NCBI GenBank assembly: GCA_964641665.1
Contig: CAZXKO010000097.1
Location: 11,279-75,278 of the forward strand
Origin: Gp1-AA133 sp964641665
GTDB lineage: Bacteria > Acidobacteriota > Terriglobia > Terriglobales > Acidobacteriaceae
Direction of reading: 5' to 3'
Length of the DNA: 64,000 nt
The position numbers were made by a program, and so were the translations under genes. Positions 53,773-62,200 of the stretch are shown one piece after another. Every line of letters starts with the position of its first letter. Position 1 is the stretch's first letter. A model generated the notes under the pieces. It did not search any database. It saw only the letters and a list, made by a program, of their open reading frames with translations, and was not told the DNA's origin.

Positions 53773-54252
53773 ATGCAACATAACAGCCATTTGCTGTTAG
53801 TCGTGGCCCTGGCATTCTGCTCCGCGCTCCCGGCCCGAGCCCGCGCGACTCGCCCTCAGACCAACGCCTCCGGGCCGCGCGACGAAGAAGTGATTCGTGA
53901 AATCGTAGACCTGGAGCGTCAGGCGAAAGATGCCGCCATCCACCGGGATGCCAGCTTCTCAGAGCGGACGCTTGCGGATGACTACGTGGCCATCAGCCCC
54001 TTGGGTCAAGTGATCAACAAGGCCGACACGATTGCTGCGCGCAAGACCGCCCAGCTCCGCTACGACTCGATCGACATCACCGAGATGGTGGTCCGCCTTT
54101 ATGGAAACACCGCCGTGGTGACCGCCCGCGCCGACGTGCGCGGAAAAGAACTCGGAGAGGACTTCAGCGGACCATACCGCTTCACGCGAGTTTGGGTGCG
54201 CCGCAACGGGCACTGGCTCACCGTCACTTACCAGGCGACGGTCACGCAGTAG
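53773..54252 (+). CDS. Secreted NTF2-like (DUF4440-type) protein
   Basis: ATG 53773 with GGAGGT at 53761-53766 gives 159 residues. A signal peptide (LLLVVALAFCSALPARARA) is followed by an NTF2-like fold: EVIREIVDLERQAKDAAIHR, DASFSERTLADDYVAISPLG, ARKTAQLRYDSIDITEMVVR and YRFTRVWVRRNGHWLTVTYQ. Proteins of this kind are usually small and of unknown function. Its start region is divergent from cobO. Confidence 0.82.
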   Translation: MQHNSHLLLVVALAFCSALPARARATRPQTNASGPRDEEVIREIVDLERQAKDAAIHRDASFSERTLADDYVAISPLGQVINKADTIAARKTAQLRYDSIDITEMVVRLYGNTAVVTARADVRGKELGEDFSGPYRFTRVWVRRNGHWLTVTYQATVTQ

Positions 54253-54301
54253 GAAACGGGCCGGGGGCGTGGGGGGCTGTTGGAATGGCTTTGGAAGAGG
54301 G

Positions 54302-54472
54302 CTAAGGCATCTGCAGCAGGTGGCGAACTTCTAGCCGGCGTTCCGGCACCGCAGCTGGCGCTTGCTCTTTCTCGTTGATCAACTTGGCAGCAATCTTCAG
54401 CGCTTCGATCTCTCTTCTGATGCGCAGGATTTGTTCCTCTTTCATGCGAAGCACTTCGAGAAGATTCTTCAT
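54302..54472 (-). CDS. Small coiled-coil protein
   Basis: ATG 54472 gives 56 residues: MKNLLEVLRMKEEQILRIRR, EIEALKIAAKLINEKEQAPA and a short tail. The heptad pattern predicts a coiled coil over residues 1-35. The opening MKNLLEVLRxKE recurs in small acidobacterial proteins as I remember. AAGGA precedes the start. Function unknown. Confidence 0.6.
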   Translation of the reverse strand: MKNLLEVLRMKEEQILRIRREIEALKIAAKLINEKEQAPAAVPERRLEVRHLLQMP

Positions 54473-54589
54473 GACGGGGGTCCTTGCTTTCGCGCGGAAT
54501 TGGCGACTAATCATTCTGCCAACCCGGCACTCTAAACCGGCCCCCCTGTCATGGGTACATCACGAAAGGGCATGTTGGGCCTGCGCGAC

Positions 54590-55033
54590 TCAGTGCCCAG
54601 TGTGGTAGGGATGCCCCTTCAGGATAGTGAAGGCCCGGTAGACCTGCTCCAGCAGGACCACCCTGGCCAGTTCATGCGCCAGGGTCATTCTCCCCAAGGA
54701 AAGGACGGCGCTTGCGCTTTTGCGGGCCTGGTCGCTGAAACCGTCAGCTGCCCCCACCACCAGGATGAGGGGCTGAGAGCTCCTATCCTGATGGTTCTGA
54801 AGGAATTGCGCGAACTCTTCCGACGAGAATTGCTTCCCGCGGGAGTCGAGCAGCACGATAGCGTGGGCTGGCCGGAGCCCGCTTTTGTGACCCATCTTCA
54901 AAAGGGCGGCCTCGTCCGGCAGCGGCAGGCCCTCGACCTCGGCATAGCGGGAGGTCCGCTTGAGGTACTCGTCAGTGAGGGATTGGATGGCGGGATCCTT
55001 GGTCTTGCCGATCCAGCCGATTTTGAGCTTCAC
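54590..55033 (-). CDS. rlmH: 23S rRNA pseudouridine-1915 N3-methyltransferase RlmH
   Basis: 147 residues. MKLKIGWIGKTKDPAIQSLT, LLDSRGKQFSSEEFAQFLQN, PLILVVGAADGFSDQARKSA, LSLGRMTLAHELARVVLLEQ and the end YRAFTILKGHPYHTGH form a complete SPOUT-class RlmH with the knotted C-terminus. It methylates helix 69 of 23S rRNA. It ends the ribosome/NAD cluster nadD-rsfS-rlmH. Confidence 0.94.
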   Translation of the reverse strand: MKLKIGWIGKTKDPAIQSLTDEYLKRTSRYAEVEGLPLPDEAALLKMGHKSGLRPAHAIVLLDSRGKQFSSEEFAQFLQNHQDRSSQPLILVVGAADGFSDQARKSASAVLSLGRMTLAHELARVVLLEQVYRAFTILKGHPYHTGH

Positions 55034-55127
55034 GAGCAGGATTTAATCACAATTGCAGCACCCAGCGATAACGCGGGTTGTCGACGAGGCCACCTGCCTC
55101 GAAAGTCCGGGACCAATAGAACTGTCA

Positions 55128-55200
55128 TCCCGAGCGCAGAGATGCGTCAGCCGAACGAGTCGAGACCTGCCCTCAGCGAAGCCGAAGGGGACCTTGCGTC
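55128..55200. repeat. Dispersed repeat (GTCATCCCGAGCG...GAAGGGGACCTTGCG)
   Basis: TGTCATCCCGAGCGCAGAGA to GCCGAAGGGGACCTTGCGTC between rlmH and rsfS. Other copies lie at about 497-547 (minus), 26788-26825 and 61661-61735. Confidence 0.7.
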
Positions 55201-55247
55201 CCGCTGGGGTCAACTCGAGAGTTTGCGACCGTCTTGATCTCCGCTCG

Positions 55248-55673
55248 TTACGCCCTCTTCCTCTTCGGAACCACGGCTGCGCTCCGCTTGCGAGCCACTC
55301 GCTTCGCCGGAGTCTTCAGATCCGGCGGCTCCAGCCGCTTGGCCGACTTCCATAGTCGTTCGAGTTCGTAGTATCGGCGCGCCTTTTCGGCGAACACGTG
55401 CACCACGAAATCGACATAGTCGAGCAGCACCCACTCCGCTTGGCGGTAGCCCTCGACGTGCGCCGGGTAGTGTCCCGCCCGCTTCAGGCGGAGCTCCACT
55501 TCATCGGCGATCGCCTGGATCTGGCGTGGGTTCGTACCGCTGCAGACGACAAAGTAATCCGTGAAGGCCCCGGAGCCCTTTTCCAGTTCGAGAATAGTGA
55601 TTTCTTCGGCTCTCTTTTCCTGGCAAGCGGTGACCGCTTCGGCGACTTGGCGCTGGGTCTCGTTCGTCTTCAT
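55248..55673 (-). CDS. rsfS: Ribosomal silencing factor
   Basis: ATG 55673 (MKTNETQRQVAEAVTACQEK) gives 141 residues. ITILELEKGSGAFTDYFVVC, SGTNPRQIQAIADEVELRLK, HYPAHVEGYRQAEWVLLDYV and DFVVHVFAEKARRYYELERL are the RsfS/Iojap motifs. The last 20 residues are basic (PAKRVARKRSAAVVPKRKRA). It binds L14 and stops the subunits from joining. Downstream of nadD by 59 bases. Confidence 0.93.
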   Translation of the reverse strand: MKTNETQRQVAEAVTACQEKRAEEITILELEKGSGAFTDYFVVCSGTNPRQIQAIADEVELRLKRAGHYPAHVEGYRQAEWVLLDYVDFVVHVFAEKARRYYELERLWKSAKRLEPPDLKTPAKRVARKRSAAVVPKRKRA

Positions 55674-55732
55674 GCGGTGTTCGATGGTGGCCTCTACTTT
55701 GATTGTAACTGAGGATGACCGGTACACCACTT

Positions 55733-56449
55733 CTAGCGGCCGCTCCCGTATAGCCCCATTTTCTTGATGTAGTCAGCAACGGCCGGGTCTACGAATTTCC
55801 CGAGCGACTTGCCCGCGGCCGTGGCCTCGCGAATGGTAGTGGCCGAGATCGCCTGCTGCACGCCGTCGAGCAGACGAACCGTGGCTCCCTTCAGCACCAA
55901 ATCTCCCCGCGCGGGCTGCTTCTCAAACGGTTTGGTCACGGCCGGTGCTGGCCGCAGCTTTTCGGGAAGAGAGTTGGCCACGTCCGCCAGCGAGTACCCC
56001 GGCCGACTAGCAACCACGAACTCGCATTCCTGGAACAGCGCCTCCGACTGGTGCCACTTCGCAATTTCGCGGAAAGCGTCGATGCCGATCAGAAACGCCA
56101 GCTGATCGCTTTTGTTCAACGTTTCTTTCAAGCGGTGAATCGTGTCGATGGTGTAATTCGGCGGTGGGGTGCTGCGAGGGCCCTTCTTGCCGGCTGCTTC
56201 GTCGGAAGGGAAATCCGCCGGCGCTTCCAGCAACGACGGAACAAACGCCTTCTCGCCCATCGTGGCCAGCACGATCATGGCATAACGGTGGGCGAAGGCC
56301 GTCAGCGGCTGTTTTCGTTTGTGCGGGGGAATGTTTGCGGGCACGAAAAGCACGCGCCCGAGGTTGAATCTCTCGCGCGCCGCCTGAGCCAGAGCAATAT
56401 GTCCGCGATGAATGGGATCGAAAGTACCGCCGAATAGGCCGATGTTCAT
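55733..56449 (-). CDS. nadD: Nicotinate-nucleotide adenylyltransferase
   Basis: ATG 56449 (MNIGLFGGTFDPIHRGHIAL) gives 238 residues. The HxGH-type motif is DPIHRGH, followed by VLFVPANIPPHKRKQPLTAF, LAFLIGIDAFREIAKWHQSE, and near the end ISATTIREATAAGKSLGKFV. It makes deamido-NAD. The open frame reaches to 56908, but that part overlaps the kinase gene and does not resemble NadD. It is about 30 residues longer than usual. Confidence 0.93.
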   Translation of the reverse strand: MNIGLFGGTFDPIHRGHIALAQAARERFNLGRVLFVPANIPPHKRKQPLTAFAHRYAMIVLATMGEKAFVPSLLEAPADFPSDEAAGKKGPRSTPPPNYTIDTIHRLKETLNKSDQLAFLIGIDAFREIAKWHQSEALFQECEFVVASRPGYSLADVANSLPEKLRPAPAVTKPFEKQPARGDLVLKGATVRLLDGVQQAISATTIREATAAGKSLGKFVDPAVADYIKKMGLYGSGR

Positions 56450-56696
56450 GGGTTCCTGACGAAGTGCCCCGTTAGTCTCCCGGTTTTGGCCGCGTGTTGC
56501 AAGTTCTTGTTCCTTTCGTTGCGGAAGAAGGGAAGGGTGGCATATCCTTGCGGTTCTCGCGGTACTTTCTGCCACTCGTCTCCGCGAAATTGGCCCCGAC
56601 GTACCCCTGCCCCTTAGGACACGGGCCGTTTGGGCCACTCTCATGTGAACTGCTGTAACTCGCCGCTTTCTCTTTGCGGCTCTAAGATTTACTCGA

Positions 56697-58982
56697 ATGC
56701 GACAGAACCTCCCCCTTCTTCGCACGCGCTTCATTCCCCCCGCCCGGGATCCCATCCTGCGGTACGGGGTCGCTGTGCTCAGCACGACCCTCGCCCTGAT
56801 TCCTGCTCTGCTGTTTTCCGATATCGCGGAAAGCCGGCTGGCCGTTTTCGCCGTGGCCGTGATGGTCAGCGCGTGGTATGGCGGCTGGAAGCCCGGACTC
56901 GTCGCCACTTCGTTCGCGCTTACGGTAAGTGCGTACTACTCGCTCGCCGGAGAACACTCGCCCGCGGAGCTGCGCCGGGCCATTGTTCGCCTCGGCCTGT
57001 TCGTCTCGGTTGCGCTTCTGATCTGCTGGTTCAACGCAGCCTTGCGCGCCGCGCAGGAAGGGCTGCGGCGCTCGGAGAGCAACTTCCGTTCTCTGGTGAC
57101 CAATGCACCTTACGGCATCTGCCGCTGCGACTCGCGCGGCCACCTGGTCGACGCCAATCCCGCGCTGGTCGCCTCCCTGGGCTATAGATCCGTGTCCGAG
57201 CTGACCGGCCGCAACCTGAGCACGCTCTATGCCGATGGCCAGCAGTGGTTCGTGCTCGCCGATCACCTGCGTCTGCAAGAGGACTTTCAGGGCTTGGTCG
57301 CCGAATGGACGCGTAGAGACGGCAGCATCACCGCCGTCCGCCTCTCCGGCCGCGCCATCAGCGACGAATCCAAGAACGTAACCTTCGAGCTGTTCACCGA
57401 AGACGTTACCGAGCGCCGCGCGCTCGAGCAGCAACTGCGCCAGTCACAGAAGATGGAAGCCATCGGACGGCTCGCGGGCGGAATCGCGCACGACTTCAAC
57501 AACCTGCTGATGGTGATCTCGGGATACTCCGAGTTCCTCCTTGAGAGGCTGGGCCCTGATCCCGCGCTGCGCGGACCGGCCAAGGAAATCTCCAGCGCCG
57601 CCGAACGCGCCACGTCGCTCACGCGGCAGTTGCTCGCTTTCAGCCGCAAGCAAATGCTCACGCCTAAGGTGATCGACCTGAACGCCGTCGTCACCGAGAA
57701 CCTTAGGATGCTGACTCGGCTCATCGGCGAAGACATCGACCTCGTCATGATCCCGGGCGTAGAACTGAGCCCGGTCAAGGCCGACCCGGGCCAGATCGAG
57801 CAGGTCATCCTCAATCTCGCCGTGAACGCCCGCGACGCCATGCCGCAGGGCGGGCGGCTGACCATCGAGACGTCCAACGTAACTCTGGACGAAGCTTACG
57901 CCCGACTGCACGCGCCTCTGCAGCCCGGCGACTACACCATGCTCGCTATCACCGACACCGGCGTCGGCATGGACAGCGAGACGCAATCGCGCATCTTCGA
58001 ACCCTTCTTCACCACGAAAGGACTCAAGGGCACCGGCCTCGGGCTCTCCACCGTCTACGGGATCGTGAAGCAGAGCGGCGGCTATATTTGGGTATACAGC
58101 GAACCCGGTAAGGGCACGTCATTCAAGATCTACCTGCCGCACGTCACCGCCGAGGAGGTGGTGGCCGTCGCGCAGCCGGCAGCCGCCCCGCCCGCGCCGG
58201 AAGAAGCGCCGCGCGAAACGATTCTGGTGGTCGAGGACGAAGTGAACCTCCGCCGCCTGACCCAGCAATTTCTGGAAAACCAGGGCTACACCGTGCTCGA
58301 AGCCGCCGACGGCGCGGCCGCGGTGCAGATCTGTGTCGCTCACCAGGGCACCATTCACCTGCTGCTGACCGATGTCATCATGCCAGGCATGAATGGCCGC
58401 GAACTTGCACACCGCGTCTCGGAAATTCGCCCGAACATCAAGGTGTTGTACATGTCGGGCTACACCGAAAACGCAATCGGCCACAACGGCACGCTGGATG
58501 CGGGAATTACTCTCCTCCAGAAGCCCTTTACCCTTCACGCCCTGAAAGCCACGGTGCGCGAAGTGCTCGATCACACAACGCTCCCCCAGGAGGTCGCAAT
58601 GTCTGCTCGTGCTGTGCTTCATTCCGAGGCCAAGTTGGCTCGGGACAAAGTTCCCCCCTTCCGCGCGCAGAGGTTCAATCTGCATTTGCCGCTGCGCTAC
58701 CGCAAGTTGGGAGATCAAGGATGGCGGCAAGGAACGACGGATAACATCAGCCGTTCCGGGCTTCTCTTCAAAGCGGAGGAAGTCCTGCAGCCCAACGTGC
58801 AACTGGAAATCAACCTGGTCTTGCCCGCGGAAATTGCGGGACTCAGCCCCACCGAAGTCGTCTGCCGCGGAGAAGTGGTGCGCTCCGTGGATGTGGAAGA
58901 AGGCGTTTCGACGAGTCCTGCGCTCGCTGCCAAGATTCTGCAATACCACTTCCAGCACGGTTCTCGCGTGCAGGAGGCCTAG
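56697..58982 (+). CDS. Sensor kinase with receiver and C-terminal PilZ domain
   Basis: 761 residues. Four or so membrane helices of KdpD-like DUF4118 type (about 20-118), PAS domain (about 128-245), HisKA with His265 in AGGIAHDFNNLLMVISGYSE, HATPase with VILNLAVNARDAMPQGGRLT and GTGLGLSTVYGIVKQSGGYI, receiver with Asp559 in LLTDVIMPGMNGRE, then a PilZ-like domain (about 655-761: RYRKLGDQGWRQGTTDNISR). The hybrid would pass phosphate from His to Asp and might bind cyclic-di-GMP. An AGGAGG-ATG unit lies inside the frame at 58588-58601. It is inserted, on the opposite strand, between obg and nadD. Confidence 0.88.
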   Translation: MRQNLPLLRTRFIPPARDPILRYGVAVLSTTLALIPALLFSDIAESRLAVFAVAVMVSAWYGGWKPGLVATSFALTVSAYYSLAGEHSPAELRRAIVRLGLFVSVALLICWFNAALRAAQEGLRRSESNFRSLVTNAPYGICRCDSRGHLVDANPALVASLGYRSVSELTGRNLSTLYADGQQWFVLADHLRLQEDFQGLVAEWTRRDGSITAVRLSGRAISDESKNVTFELFTEDVTERRALEQQLRQSQKMEAIGRLAGGIAHDFNNLLMVISGYSEFLLERLGPDPALRGPAKEISSAAERATSLTRQLLAFSRKQMLTPKVIDLNAVVTENLRMLTRLIGEDIDLVMIPGVELSPVKADPGQIEQVILNLAVNARDAMPQGGRLTIETSNVTLDEAYARLHAPLQPGDYTMLAITDTGVGMDSETQSRIFEPFFTTKGLKGTGLGLSTVYGIVKQSGGYIWVYSEPGKGTSFKIYLPHVTAEEVVAVAQPAAAPPAPEEAPRETILVVEDEVNLRRLTQQFLENQGYTVLEAADGAAAVQICVAHQGTIHLLLTDVIMPGMNGRELAHRVSEIRPNIKVLYMSGYTENAIGHNGTLDAGITLLQKPFTLHALKATVREVLDHTTLPQEVAMSARAVLHSEAKLARDKVPPFRAQRFNLHLPLRYRKLGDQGWRQGTTDNISRSGLLFKAEEVLQPNVQLEINLVLPAEIAGLSPTEVVCRGEVVRSVDVEEGVSTSPALAAKILQYHFQHGSRVQEA
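58588..58982 (+). promoter_or_regulatory. Internal ribosome-binding site and in-frame start for a PilZ-only product
   Basis: AGGAGG (58588-58593) is followed after 5 bases by ATG 58599, in frame with the kinase gene at residue 635, between the receiver and PilZ domains. A 127-residue PilZ protein could be made on its own. Confidence 0.5.
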
Positions 58983-59307
58983 ACACCACCAGGGACAGGC
59001 GCCCTGTCTGTCCGGCCGGGTGAATGCCCGGAGTAGAGCTCCCAGGTTCTGCGGTGCGTTTGTGGATTCCGCTCCGACGGGCGACCCCGCCCGTCATCCA
59101 TGCTGCCCGCGTGGCGCAATCTTCCGCCTGAGAACATCGATCAACCAGAATTGTGCAAACTGGTGACACCTCCCTGACAACCCGCTCGCAGCTTCTGCCC
59201 TAGCATGCGCTAACTAGCTGGTCGGAGTAAGCATCGGTTCGGGCCAGCCATGGATGCCGCGCCGTGAACACTCCCCTGACTTTGTCGTCGTCCAAGGAGA
59301 TTTCCGC
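58983..59307. other. 325-bp intergenic region, hairpins only
   Basis: GACGGGCG and CGCCCGTC (about 59078-59097) form an 8-bp stem, and there are smaller inverted repeats near 58993-59030 (GGGACAGGCGCCCTGTCTGT, CCGGGTGAATGCCCGG). None has a T-run. No gene is seen. Confidence 0.45.
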
Positions 59308-60330
59308 ATGCTCTCCCGTAAGTTCGCTCTCCCAGTCTGCCTGGCAGCGGCTCTGATGGTCCTGTCCACCGCGGTTCACGCGCAGTACAAGCTCACCAAT
59401 CTTGTCTCTAACCAGTTCGGCGCGGCTCATCACGACGATCCGCTGCTAGTCAACGCCTGGGGGCTGACTTATGGTCCCGGGAGCCCCTTTTGGATCTCCG
59501 ATAACAAAACCGGCTGGTCGACCCTCTACAACGGCGCGGGCGTCCCGCAGAGTTTGCAGGTGATCGTGCCCAGCGCCTCGGGCCGAGGCCCCGGCTCACC
59601 GACCGGGATCGTGTTCAACGGATCTTCGGATTTCAAGATCAAGAGTCAATCGACTTTCTTCCTCTTCGCCACGCTTGATGGAACCATCAGCGGTTGGGCG
59701 CCCAAGGCGGATTTCGCCGAGGCCATTATCGTGGTCGACAATTCGAAATCGGGCGCGTCGTACACGGGTCTCGCCATCACCAGCAACGCCAGCGGAAATT
59801 TGCTCTTCGCGGCCGATGCGGTGAACAACAAAGTTGACGTCTACGATGGAACTTTCAAGCTGGTGAAGTCGTTCACTGACAAATCCTTGCCCCCGAACTT
59901 CACATATTCGGCATCCAGGACATCAGCAACATTGTGTATGTCGCGTTTGCGAGACATCAACGGAGGCCCGGGCGGCTCCATCAACATGTACACCGAGGAC
60001 GGAACCTTCATTAAGCACCTGGTGCAAGGCAAACCCCTGAACCAGCCATGGGGACTAGCGGCTGCTCCTGGTAACTTCGGCCCGCTCAGCAACACGCTGC
60101 TGGTTTCCAACAATACCAACACGGGGACCATTAATGCGTTCGACGGCATCACCGACAAGTTCGTGGGCGTGGTCCGGGATCAAGCGGGCAAGCCGATTCA
60201 GATCGACCAGCTCTGGGGAATCGAATTCGGTGGCGGGACGGCCAACAACGGCGCGACGAACCAGCTGTTCTTCACGGCGGGTCCAGACAATAATTTCGCC
60301 GGAACGTTTGGCGTGATTGATTTCAAATGA
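59308..60330 (+). CDS. TIGR03118-type secreted protein, with a local double frameshift
   Basis: ATG 59308 with AAGGAGA upstream gives 340 residues with signal peptide (KFALPVCLAAALMVLSTAVHA). LVSNQFGAAHHDDPLLVNAW, GLTYGPGSPFWISDNKTGWS, TGLAITSNASGNLLFAADAV and DINGGPGGSINMYTEDGTF follow the family's beta-propeller-like repeats. Between about 59901 and 59954 the product reads TYSASRTSATLCMSRLR, unlike the family, while a neighbouring frame reads IFGIQDISNIVYVAFA, as expected. One base seems missing near 59901-59905 and one extra near 59950-59954. Function unknown. Confidence 0.82.
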   Translation: MLSRKFALPVCLAAALMVLSTAVHAQYKLTNLVSNQFGAAHHDDPLLVNAWGLTYGPGSPFWISDNKTGWSTLYNGAGVPQSLQVIVPSASGRGPGSPTGIVFNGSSDFKIKSQSTFFLFATLDGTISGWAPKADFAEAIIVVDNSKSGASYTGLAITSNASGNLLFAADAVNNKVDVYDGTFKLVKSFTDKSLPPNFTYSASRTSATLCMSRLRDINGGPGGSINMYTEDGTFIKHLVQGKPLNQPWGLAAAPGNFGPLSNTLLVSNNTNTGTINAFDGITDKFVGVVRDQAGKPIQIDQLWGIEFGGGTANNGATNQLFFTAGPDNNFAGTFGVIDFK

Positions 60331-60389
60331 ACGGTGGGATGTGATGGCGGAAGTAAGAAGGCGGTCTCCGGGGCGGCCTTCGGTTTTGC

Positions 60390-60417
60390 CTCTCAGTCGG
60401 TCTGGGAGTGCTTTTTT
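60390..60417 (+). terminator. Intrinsic terminator after the TIGR03118 gene
   Basis: CTCTCAG and CTGGGAG (7 bp with one G-T pair) around TCGGT, followed by TGCTTTTTT. A weaker hairpin lies at 60355-60388. Confidence 0.65.
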
Positions 60418-60522
60418 CGCTTGATCGGCTCCGGCAACAAGACTCCGCTTCGGTTTGAGGCGCCTGCTTGTCGCTGGTTCTGATGCTCCTCTGCATGGGG
60501 CAAGCAAGTGGGGAATAGCTAC

Positions 60523-61578
60523 TCAAATCTGCTGCTGTCGATCCGCACTCGACGCCTGCAGACTCTCCTCGCGCATCTCTTCTACCTTCTCGGCCATGGC
60601 GTACTTCAGTTCGGCAATCCCTTTGCCCGTCACCGCCGAGATCGGAAACAACTCCAGCTTCTTCTTCTTGCAGTACGCCTTCAGCTTAGCCAGTCGGTCT
60701 TTGTTGGCGGCGTCAATCTTTGAGGCGACCATGATCATCGGCTTTTCGGCAAGGTGCGCTCCGAAGCTGTCGAGTTCGCCCAGAATGACCTCGACGTCTT
60801 TGATCACGTCCGGACGGCCGCTGGCATCGGAGACGTCAACCAGGTGCACCAACAAGCGCGTGCGCTCGATATGGCGCAGGAACTGCGTGCCCAGCCCCGC
60901 GCCTTCGTGGGCACCTTCGATCAGGCCCGGAATGTCGGCAACGACGAAGCTGATTTCCTTCTTCTTGTCGCCCACGACGACCACGCCGAGATTGGGTTGC
61001 AGCGTGGTGAAGGGGTAGTCGGCGATCTTCGGCCGTGCGGCCGAGATGCGCGAAATCAGCGTCGACTTGCCAACGTTCGGAAATCCCACCAGGCCGACAT
61101 CGGCGAGCAGCTTCAGCTCCAGCCGGAAGACGCGTTCTTCTCCCGGGCGCCCGTCTTCATGCTCGCGCGGAGCCTGATGGGTCGAAGTCGCAAAGCGCGC
61201 GTTGCCGCGTCCGCCCCGGCCGCCGTGGGCGATGACGATGCGCTCGTCGGGGCGGGAGAAATCCCAGACTTTCTCACCGGTCTCTTCGTCGTAGACGATG
61301 GTGCCAACCGGGACCTTGAGCATCACGTCGACCCCTTCGCGGCCGGTTTTGTTCGAGCCTTCGCCGTGGCGACCGCGCTCGGCCTTGTACTCAGGGTTAA
61401 AGCGAAAATGGACCAGCGTATTGTGGCGCTCGCTCGACTCCATGATGACGTCGCCACCCTTGCCGCCGTCGCCGCCCGAAGGGCCACCGCGCGGGACGAA
61501 CTTCTCCCGGCGAAAAGCAAGGCAACCGTTGCCGCCGTCGCCGGCCTTTACTCGGATTGTGGCTTCGTCGATAAACAT
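60523..61578 (-). CDS. obg: Obg-family GTPase
   Basis: 351 residues. Gly-rich Obg fold (FVPRGGPSGGDGGKGGDVIM and GGRGGRGNARFATSTHQAP), then the GTPase domain: G1 GFPNVGKS at 165-172, G2/G3 around PFTTLQPNLGVV and DIPGLIEGAHEG, and an SKID-type G4 (VASKIDAANKDRL). It assists assembly of the large ribosomal subunit. Frame intact. It is separated from rpmA by a terminator and repeats. Confidence 0.95.
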   Translation of the reverse strand: MFIDEATIRVKAGDGGNGCLAFRREKFVPRGGPSGGDGGKGGDVIMESSERHNTLVHFRFNPEYKAERGRHGEGSNKTGREGVDVMLKVPVGTIVYDEETGEKVWDFSRPDERIVIAHGGRGGRGNARFATSTHQAPREHEDGRPGEERVFRLELKLLADVGLVGFPNVGKSTLISRISAARPKIADYPFTTLQPNLGVVVVGDKKKEISFVVADIPGLIEGAHEGAGLGTQFLRHIERTRLLVHLVDVSDASGRPDVIKDVEVILGELDSFGAHLAEKPMIMVASKIDAANKDRLAKLKAYCKKKKLELFPISAVTGKGIAELKYAMAEKVEEMREESLQASSADRQQQI

Positions 61579-61588
61579 CGAAGGCAGC

Positions 61589-61735
61589 TCTTGGGTGTTG
61601 GGTCTTGGGCCTTAGCAGAACCGTCGTTCGCTGTCGGTCATCGGTCCTTTCCCTCATCTGTGATCCCGAGCGGAATGAGGCGAAGGCCGAACGCAGTCGA
61701 GAGCTTGCCCTGAGCGAAGTCGAAGGGGACTTTGT
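61589..61735. repeat. Low-complexity and GTCATCCCGAGCG-type dispersed repeats
   Basis: CTTGGGTGTTGGGTCTTGGG at about 61589-61608 and GTGATCCCGAGCGGAATGAG to GTCGAAGGGGACTTTGTG at 61661-61735. They fill the spacer between obg and the rpmA terminator. Confidence 0.65.
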
Positions 61736-61774
61736 GTTTCTCATGGCCCACTAAAGTCGCTCACCGCGTCGCCT

Positions 61775-61807
61775 CAAAAACAATAGCCCCTCGACCACAG
61801 GGGCTAT
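61775..61807 (-). terminator. Intrinsic terminator after rpmA
   Basis: On the minus strand ATAGCCCCT and AGGGGCTAT form a perfect 9-bp stem with a 7-base loop, followed by TGTTTTTG. It separates rplU-rpmA from obg. Confidence 0.85.
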
Positions 61808-61836
61808 CGGTTGCCGCCGGTTGTCAGCGGCTGATC

Positions 61837-62106
61837 TTAGTTCTTCGCCGTTTCGACCGGCTCGACCATCACATACTTGCCCATCGTGCCCCGGTCCATA
61901 AACTTGATGCGGCCGGTGATCTTCGCAAACAAGGTGTCGTCTTTGCCGCGGCCGACGTTCAGGCCCGGCTTCACGCGCGTGCCGCGCTGGCGCACGATGA
62001 TGGTGCCGCCAGGCACCACCTGCCCGCCGAATGCCTTGAAGCCAAGCCGCTGCGCGTTGGAATCGCGCCCGTTTCGTGAACTTCCTAATCCTTTTTTATG
62101 TGCCAT
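61837..62106 (-). CDS. rpmA: 50S ribosomal protein L27
   Basis: 89 residues: MAHKKGLGSSRNGRDSNAQR, LGFKAFGGQVVPGGTIIVRQ, RGTRVKPGLNVGRGKDDTLF, ending KYVMVEPVETAKN. Complete bL27 with the N-terminal tail reaching towards the peptidyl-transferase centre; no Firmicutes-type cleaved extension. Downstream of rplU. Confidence 0.97.
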   Translation of the reverse strand: MAHKKGLGSSRNGRDSNAQRLGFKAFGGQVVPGGTIIVRQRGTRVKPGLNVGRGKDDTLFAKITGRIKFMDRGTMGKYVMVEPVETAKN

Positions 62107-62200
62107 GGGAACTCCAGCTTTTAGTCGTCAGTCGCTCGTCGTTAGCCAAAACCGGTTATCGCTGAACGTGCAGAAACAAATTCCCGCCCGAAGAAACCAG

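Noticed and set aside
56450..56908. N-terminal extension of nadD to 391 residues
   Set aside because: The extra 153 residues are Arg-rich, do not resemble NadD and overlap the kinase gene; the protein opens with the normal GGTFDPIH motif from ATG 56449.
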